From Hydractinia symbiolongicarpus (taxonomy: Eukaryota; Cnidaria; Hydrozoa; Anthoathecata; Hydractiniidae): a DNA stretch of 64,000 nucleotides. The number at the start of each line of letters is the position of its first letter. Position 1 is the stretch's first letter. The position numbers and the translations under genes were made by a program. Below, in pieces: positions 58,473-64,000 of this stretch. The notes beneath the pieces were generated by a model, which worked only from the letters and a program-made list of their open reading frames with translations, had not been told where the DNA came from and did not search any database. The stretch is taken from positions 24,613,650-24,677,649 of the forward strand of contig NC_079887.1 in the NCBI RefSeq assembly GCF_029227915.1, in the 5' to 3' direction.

Positions 58473-59135
58473 ATGGTTGATACAATGAAGCTTTACCCAA
58501 CTTTGCCGCCAAGTGCGCCTGAGCCTGATCGCCTGGCGTCTCCGCAGGAGCAAGAAAGTCAGGTATACAGACCCAAGAAGATCGAGGAGGTGGAACAGTA
58601 CTTGCGTGGTGAGATCAAAGAGAGAGAAAAACTCTACAAAAAGTTCAAGCTTTGGGGGATGGGGCTTCGCTATGCTGATCATGGCATGATTGTTGTTACA
58701 GTCATCACCTCCGCAGCAGGTATTGCCACGCTTGCAACCGGATTCGGAGCCCCCATAGCAATTGGTCTTGAAGCCGCGGCTCTTGCAGTGGGTATGGGCC
58801 AAGTAGGTCTCAAGAATGCCTCGAAGCGACTAGAGCACAAGGTGCACAAGCACGAATGCATCAAACTCCTGGCAGAGTCGAAGCTAAACACTGTATACGA
58901 TAAGATTTCCAGAGCGATCCAAGATGGTACAATTTCAGACTACGAGTTTACATGGATCATACAGGAAAAACAGCGCTACATGATACTCAAGAAGCAGATC
59001 CGACAACGAACGAAAAAAGCTGTGAAATCCATCAACGATAATGAACGCGCAGAGTTGCTAGCACAAGGCAGGCAAGAAGCTAAAGATGAAATTTTTAAAA
59101 AACTGCAATCTGCGCAGTATGCCAGCGCTACTTAG
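58473..59135 (+). CDS. Conserved Polinton two-TM protein with DRLASPQEQE
   Basis: The ATG directly follows the TAA of the penton gene, forming an AATAAATG junction that is both stop and start box. It has a Pro-rich N-terminus with DRLASPQEQE (about residues 19-28), a charged helix (KIEEVEQYLRGEIKEREKLY), two hydrophobic segments (VVTVITSAAGIATLATGFG; AIGLEAAALAVGMGQVGL) and a long helical C-terminus (HECIKLLAESKLNTVYDKIS, DGTISDYEFTWII). This plan recurs in animal Polintons (general knowledge) and function is unknown. Coexpression with the penton is likely given the abutting frames. Confidence 0.6.
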   Translation: MVDTMKLYPTLPPSAPEPDRLASPQEQESQVYRPKKIEEVEQYLRGEIKEREKLYKKFKLWGMGLRYADHGMIVVTVITSAAGIATLATGFGAPIAIGLEAAALAVGMGQVGLKNASKRLEHKVHKHECIKLLAESKLNTVYDKISRAIQDGTISDYEFTWIIQEKQRYMILKKQIRQRTKKAVKSINDNERAELLAQGRQEAKDEIFKKLQSAQYASAT

Positions 59136-59155
59136 AGTCCCCACCCGCCTACAGA

Positions 59156-59183
59156 GTCTAATATGTTGGTCAACATACTAGAC
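59156..59183. terminator. Hairpin between convergent genes (copy B)
   Basis: GTCTAATATGTTG pairs with CAACATACTAGAC at 12 of 13 positions, with a 2-nt loop. It nearly repeats the sequence of the 56,484-56,516 hairpin. It overlaps the stop of the minus-strand gene. Confidence 0.5.
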
Positions 59184-59438
59184 GATCACTTCTCCCGTAT
59201 CTTGATCTATGAGCAAGTCGCCATCATGTACGACACGTCGCTGAGCGAGATCCCTCAAATATTGAGCTAGATTTTTCTGCCATGCAATTTTAACACAAGG
59301 CTCGCAGTACGGTCCGTCCGTTTGTGTCGACGCATCCTTATACTTGACCTTGCGTATAGCTTCGACAAGGTCTATTCGCTTCAGCGTAGAGTACCCTTTG
59401 AGACCTAAGGTTTTAGCTTCTTGTCGCAGTTTGTCCAT
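59178..59438 (-). CDS. Small SAP/Rho-N-like protein with CxxC (86 aa)
   Basis: The N-terminus MDKLRQEAKTLGLKGYSTLK with DLVEAIRKV matches the helix-turn-helix pattern of SAP/Rho-N DNA- or RNA-binding modules. It is followed by TQTDGPYCEPCVKIAWQKN (one CxxC) and a short C-terminus. The start at 59,438 is preceded by ACATAAACAA. A nucleic-acid-binding structural or regulatory role is inferred. It lies between the two-TM gene (convergent) and another small minus-strand gene. Confidence 0.55.
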   Translation of the reverse strand: MDKLRQEAKTLGLKGYSTLKRIDLVEAIRKVKYKDASTQTDGPYCEPCVKIAWQKNLAQYLRDLAQRRVVHDGDLLIDQDTGEVIV

Positions 59439-59476
59439 TTGTTTATGTAGCTGAGCACAACCAGGCTTTCGTTATT

Positions 59477-59502
59477 TTTTGTGACTGTCTCCAGTCACAA
59501 AA
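59477..59502. terminator. Hairpin downstream of the 94-aa gene
   Basis: TTTTGTGACTG and CAGTCACAAAA are perfect 11-bp arms with a 4-nt loop, just past the end of the minus-strand gene at 59,521. Confidence 0.5.
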
Positions 59503-59520
59503 GATTACTTTTTTGTTTTT

Positions 59521-59805
59521 TTAATCCTCCACTTCCACAAGGTCGTAATCATAGTAAAATTGACCAGGATTCTTCGTACCCGTTCGACCTGTCAAAGCTT
59601 CTCTCAGTACACTCGTTGACCATGCTCGAAATCGTTCACCATCGCAATCGATCAATGTGATGACAGTTGCATCACCTTTTTTGATCTTGATCTCTTCAAC
59701 ATACTCAATTTTGAATATGATTCCAGTGGGAACATCACGCCACTTCATAATGCTCTCGTGTTCTGATTTCAAGGCATCACATTGTTCTGCAGATAGGAAA
59801 GGCAT
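59521..59805 (-). CDS. Small unknown Polinton protein, possibly OB-like (94 aa)
   Basis: The start at 59,805 follows CTATAATAAAAAG. Its beta-rich centre (GIIFKIEYVEEIKIKKGDAT, VITLIDCDGERFRAWSTSVL) resembles a small OB-type barrel, and the C-terminus is FYYDYDLVEVED. Single-stranded-DNA binding would fit a protein-primed replicon, but this is only inference from secondary-structure pattern. Confidence 0.5.
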   Translation of the reverse strand: MPFLSAEQCDALKSEHESIMKWRDVPTGIIFKIEYVEEIKIKKGDATVITLIDCDGERFRAWSTSVLREALTGRTGTKNPGQFYYDYDLVEVED

Positions 59806-59855
59806 CTTTTTATTATAGATTTTTTAAACCTCAACCACGATCAAAATACTGGACA

Positions 59856-61708
59856 TTACTTCCATAATTTAGATATCTCGCGCTTTTCTTCCTCATCTAA
59901 ACACCAATTCCAATATCTATCCGGATGCCACGCCACTGGCATTACCTCATTCCATAGTTTTGCATAAAAATTACGCTTGTGATGATGCCGCAGCAATTCA
60001 TCATGAATGACATCAAAACCACGCAGCAATACAACAATCTCGATGTGACCATTTTCAGCTGCAAGTGTCATGGCCCAATCAAAGTCTGTCGCACCCCACT
60101 CTTTGCACATTTTAACAATCTCGATGTGACCATTTTCAGCTGCATTTCGTAGAGCCCAATTAAAGTCTGTCGCACCCCACTCTTTGCACATTTTAACAAT
60201 CTCTATGTGACCATTTTAAGCTGCATTTCGTAGAGCCCAATTAAAGTCTATTGCACCCCACTCTTTGCACATTTTAACAATCTCGATGTGACCATTTTCA
60301 GCTGCATTTCGTAGAGCCCAATTAAAGTCTATTGCACCCCACTCTTTGCACATTTTAACAATCTTGATGTGACCATTTTCAGCTGCATTTCGTAGAGCCC
60401 AATTAAAGTCTGTCGCACCCCACTCTTTGCACATTTTAACAATCTCTATGTGACCATATTTAGCTGCAATTTTCATGGCCCAATCAAAGTCTGTCGCACC
60501 CCACTCTTTGTACATTTTAACAATCTCGATGTGACCATTTTCAGCTTCATTTCGTAGAGCCCATTTAAAGTCTATTGCACCCCACTCTTTGCACATTTTA
60601 ACAATCTCGATGTGACCATTTTCAGCTGCATTTCGTAGAGCCCAGTTAAAGTCTGTCGCACCCCACTCTTTGCACATTTTAACAATCTCGATGTGACCAT
60701 TTTCAGCTGCATTTCGTAGAGCCCAATTAAAGTCTGTCGCACCCCACTTTTTGCACATTTTAACAATCTCTATGTGACCATTTTCAGCTGCATTTCGTAG
60801 AGCCCAATTAAAGTCTGTCGCACCCCACTCTTTGCACATTTTAACAATCTCTATGTGACCATATTTAGCTGCAATTTTCATGGCCCAATCAAAGTCTGTC
60901 GCACCCCACTCTTTGTACATTTTAACCATCTCGATGTGACCATTGAAAGCTGCACGTGCCATCGGCCAATCAGATTCTGTCGCACCCCACTCTTTGCACA
61001 TTTTAACCATCTCGATGTGCCATTTTCAGCTGCAAGTGTCATGGCCCAATCAAAGTCTGTCGCACCCCACTCTTTGCACATTTTAACAATCTCTATGTGA
61101 CCATTGAGAGCTTCACGTGCCATCGGCCAATCAAATTCTATCTCACCCCACTCTTTGCACATTTTAACAATCTCTATGTGACCATTGAGAGCTGCATTTC
61201 GTAGAGCCCAATTAAAGTCTGTCGCACCCCACTCTTTGCACATTTTAACAATCTCTATGTGACCATATTTAGCTGCAAGTGCCATCGGCCAATCAAATTC
61301 TGTCGCACCCCACTCTTTAAAAATCTTAACCATCTCTATGTGACCATTTTTAGCTGCATTTCGTAGAGGTAAATTAAAGTCCGTTGTCACCAGTTTGATG
61401 TCACGGTGCTTGCGAACGTTTTCCATGGTCTTGCCAAAGAAGCTATTATTCATTAGCTTAAAAATGTCTTTCTCAAAGTCATTTTTATCTGTATTATCTG
61501 TCGTACCAGATTCTTTGCACAGCTTAACAATCTCGACTTCATCGTGCAGCATCGTCCTTCCAGTAATTTGCTCCTTCGCCCTGTTATAATAAAAAGTAAC
61601 AGTGTCTCGCACACTCTGCAGTCTCTCTGCAAGAGCATCACGTGTTGCTGCTACTGGCGCTGAGACAGCACTATATAATTTACTGATTGCATTTCTGAAG
61701 TAATTCAT
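59856..61708 (-). pseudogene. Ankyrin-like repeat protein with TIR-encoded N-terminus and captured polB piece
   Basis: The gene starts inside the right TIR, so its first 59 codons are nearly identical to those of polB. Then comes [13 protein letters not shown], followed by about 37 codons resembling a palm motif-B region from another polymerase lineage ([17 protein letters not shown]). About 17 repeats of 27 residues follow ([20 protein letters not shown], 81-bp units, 60.0-61.4 kb). The C-terminal tail contains VMPVAWHPDRYWNWCLDEEE. The repeat keeps the AAxxGHxEIVK core of ankyrin but is shorter than 33 residues. Such arrays are known in large DNA viruses. A one-base loss near 61,018 shifts the frame, and a TAA near 60,214 ends it again. 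Nearly identical units suggest recent expansion. Confidence 0.75.
60010..61390 (-). repeat. About 17 tandem 81-bp units
   Basis: CATTTTAACAATCTCxATGT recurs every 81 bp from about 60,110 to 61,330, with few substitutions. Each unit encodes one 27-residue repeat. Confidence 0.9.
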
Positions 61709-61984
61709 TTCTCTTTATTATATACAGATTTTTGACTTTCAGAGTTTTTTTTTAAGTGGACAAAATTTGAGTAGGGAATTTCCCTTTCTATTCAAATAGA
61801 TTTGCGTATGCGCGTTTTTCAGCAGTTTTGTCGAGTGCCGTCATAATGTCACGTGTTTACTCACTTGATGCATGATAAAATTTGTTACGTCATAGATTTT
61901 AGGGGGTCTAAAAGCAGCATTTTTTAATAGGGGTTTGACCGTCGAAAACCAAAAACCTGGTTATAAGGGTGTACTACTCTAGCT
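61532..61984 (-). repeat. Polinton right TIR (453 bp)
   Basis: Reverse complement of 43,348-43,800 with scattered substitutions. It carries the promoter region and N-terminal codons of the ankyrin-like gene. Confidence 0.93.
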
Positions 61985-63902
61985 TGTCTGTCTGTCTGTG
62001 ACTTTTGCAAAGTGGATAAAATTTCTTTGATAAAGTCTAGAAAACATCATCTATAAATTTGTTCTGTAAATTACCAAACTTTGACATTAAAGCAATATTG
62101 ACGTCAAAGGAAAGTATATTAAGATTAGTGAAGCCATTGCATTTCACTTTTAAAATTAAGGCTAAATAACTTGGAAACGGGTGGAAATAACTGACGTCAT
62201 CTCCTGCGTAAGTAACTAGGGACCACCTGGGACCAATTTGGGTAAGTTTCCCAAACCTGGGTCCCCGAATCCGTTTCGGAATGCACGGGTTGATGACGTC
62301 ACCAAAAAAACTTCAAATCCTAATATCTTGCAACCGTTTGTTAAAAATACGCGATCCTATACATTTTCTTGATCAGCGTTTTCAGACCTAAACAATGAAG
62401 GCAGCAGGTATACAAATTTCTAAAAAAAAGGTTTTGGGGGTTTGACTGGCCATTGCTGACGTCAGCAAAATTTGAAACCCTTATATCTCATTAACCGCTT
62501 TAAAAAAAGACATGATCATATACATTTTCTTGGTCAGCATTTAAACCTCTGCACAGTACAGGCAACGAATGAACTAAATTTCGTCAAAAATTTTTGTAAT
62601 TGCACTGCTGACGTCAGCAAAAAATCTAAAACAACCTATTTTTCATTGTCCTTCTGCCTAAGTGGATTTTTCCACGGGCCTTATCGACTAGTCTATATAA
62701 TAATACGCCAGTTCTGTCTGTGACTTTTGCAAAGTGGATAAAAATTCTTTGAAAAAGTCTATAAAACATCGCCTATAAATTTGTTCTGTAAATTAGCAAA
62801 CTTTGACGTTAGAGCAATATTGACGTCAAAGGAAAGTATATTGAGATTAGTGAGGCCATTGCATTGCACTTATAAATTTAAGGCTAAATAACTTGGAAAC
62901 GGGTGGAAACAACTGACGTCATCTCCTGCGTGGTTAACTAGGGACTACCTGGGACATTTGGGTAACTTTTTCAAACCTGGGTCACCGAATCGGTTTCGGA
63001 ATGGACGGGTTAATGACGTCATCAAAATTTTTTTTAAAAACCCTAATATCTCTGCATCCGTTGGTCAAAAGTACACGATCCTATACACTGGACTCTATCA
63101 AAATTTAAATGATGGTTGTTTTTCTGTTATCCTGCCTAAGTGGATTTTTCCACGGTCTTTATGGACTAGTCTATATAATAATACGCCAGTTTTGTCTGTA
63201 ACTTTTGCAAAGTGGATTATATTCTTTGCAATTTTCTTTAACAAATTCTATAAAACATCGCCTCTAAAATTGTTCTGTAATTTACCACACTTTAACGTTT
63301 AAATAGTATTGACGTCAAAGGAAAGTTAATTAAGATTAGTGAAGACATTACAGTGCACTTAAAACTTTGAGGCCAAATAACTTGGAAACGAGGTGGTGAC
63401 GTCAATGATTTTTGATCGTGTGGGTAACTAGGGACCCCCTGGGACCAATTTGGGTAAGTTTCCCAAACTTAGGTCCCCAAATTTGTTTCGGAATGACGGG
63501 TTTATGACGTCATCAAAAACCGTCAAACTCTAATATCTCTGCAACCGTTTGTCAAAAGTACATGATCCTATACACTTTCTTGATTAGCGTTTCAAGACCT
63601 ATACGAGGAAGGCAACATGTATATAACTTTCTAAAAAAATGTTTTGTGTTTTTACGAGCCTTTGCTGACGTCAGCACAATTTTTAACGCTTATATGTCCT
63701 TAGTCGTTCGTAGAAAAGATATGATTCTATACATTATTTTGATCAGCGCTTCAACCTCTACACGTTACAGGCAACGAATAAACTAAATTTCGTCAATTTT
63801 TTTGGATTTGCAATGCTGACGTCAGCAAACGGTCGTAAACAACCAACTTTTTCAATGTCCTGTTGCCTAAGTGGATTTTTCCACGGGCTTTATCGACTAG
63901 TT
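61985..63902 (+). repeat. Tandem host repeat units flanking the Polinton
   Basis: Three head-to-tail units begin with TATATAATAATACGCCAGTT plus TCTGTCTG and GACTTTTGCAAAGTGGAT. They contain several TGACGTCA cores and end with CTAAGTGGATTTTTCCACGG and TATCGACTAG. Unit 1 begins at about 43,318 and is split by the Polinton (61,985-62,691). Unit 2 is about 62,692-63,167 and unit 3 about 63,168-63,902. Related copies lie at 0.6-1.2 kb (reverse) and 25.9-26.3 kb. No coding capacity. Confidence 0.7.
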
Positions 63903-64000
63903 AAGTAATAGACAAGTAGATTTATCTGTAACCTCTTGAGAAAGATGCCTAATTTTTGACCCAATTTAAGGCCTAGTCTTATCAACTGGGTTGCTTATAA

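Larger units (their letters stand above)
43348..61984. mobile_element. Polinton/Maverick element, full length, decayed
   Basis: The 18,637-bp element is bounded by 453-bp terminal inverted repeats. It encodes the Polinton hallmark set: protein-primed PolB, packaging ATPase, DD35E integrase, double jelly-roll capsid and a penton-like protein. Ends are 5'-AG...CT-3', as known for Polintons. It lies in TCTG-repeat DNA (CTGTCT on the left, TGTCTG on the right), so the expected 6-bp target duplication cannot be read cleanly. At least eight disabling changes are visible, so autonomous mobility is unlikely, although integrase and capsid frames are intact. Coding is on both strands in blocks: plus 43.6-52.3, minus 52.5-55.2, then alternating single genes or pairs. 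Confidence 0.92.

Overview
The window looks like nuclear DNA of an invertebrate animal, most simply a cnidarian (inference). It is AT-rich and gene-poor, with short spliced exons carrying GTAAGT donors, tRNA-derived SINEs, many dispersed and tandem repeats, and no bacterial gene organisation. I cannot name the species.

Region by region: 1-10 kb is mostly repeats and featureless AT-rich sequence (degenerate tandem units at 1.5-3.4 kb, a 31-bp perfect inverted repeat at 2.93 kb, a SINE at 6.7 kb, purine/pyrimidine-rich minisatellites at 7.7-8.9 kb). 10.10-15.72 kb is one perfectly homogeneous array of about 375 copies of a 15-bp unit. 15.7-22 kb has no gene I can defend and a degenerate repeat cluster at 18.8-19.5 kb. 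22.3-25.3 kb holds minus-strand low-complexity coding sequence, including a phase-consistent three-exon Gln/Pro-rich gene. 27.64-29.86 kb is an exact 741-bp triplication. 32.6-39.5 kb contains minus-strand splice-flanked short exons, a broken ubiquitin-hydrolase-like gene, and a small inverted-repeat transposon with a SINE inside it. 42.4 kb has a Crypton/DUF3504-like fragment.

The main feature is a complete-length but decayed Polinton (Maverick) at 43,348-61,984: 18.6 kb with 453-bp terminal inverted repeats whose ends are 5'-AG...CT-3'. It sits in the first unit of a tandem host repeat that continues to 63.9 kb. It carries protein-primed DNA polymerase B, an FtsK/HerA-type packaging ATPase, a DD35E retroviral-type integrase, a double jelly-roll major capsid protein, a probable penton and several conserved Polinton small or membrane/coiled-coil proteins. 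Accessory genes are a Fic-domain protein, a BRO-N protein and a giant-virus-like array of 27-residue ankyrin-like repeats. I found no adenain-type maturation protease.

The element is damaged. In-frame stops interrupt polB, the gene after it, fic, the ATPase and the ankyrin gene. bro, the ankyrin gene and the 57-kb gene are frameshifted, and one small gene has ACG where its start should be. Integrase, capsid, penton and most right-half genes are open. Shared signatures link the Polinton genes: a TAATAAA-like box abutting most starts, hairpins in the gaps between convergent genes, a recurring peptide/DNA motif (DRLAxPQEQE) in three proteins plus one non-coding copy, and a TIR-encoded N-terminus common to the two terminal genes.
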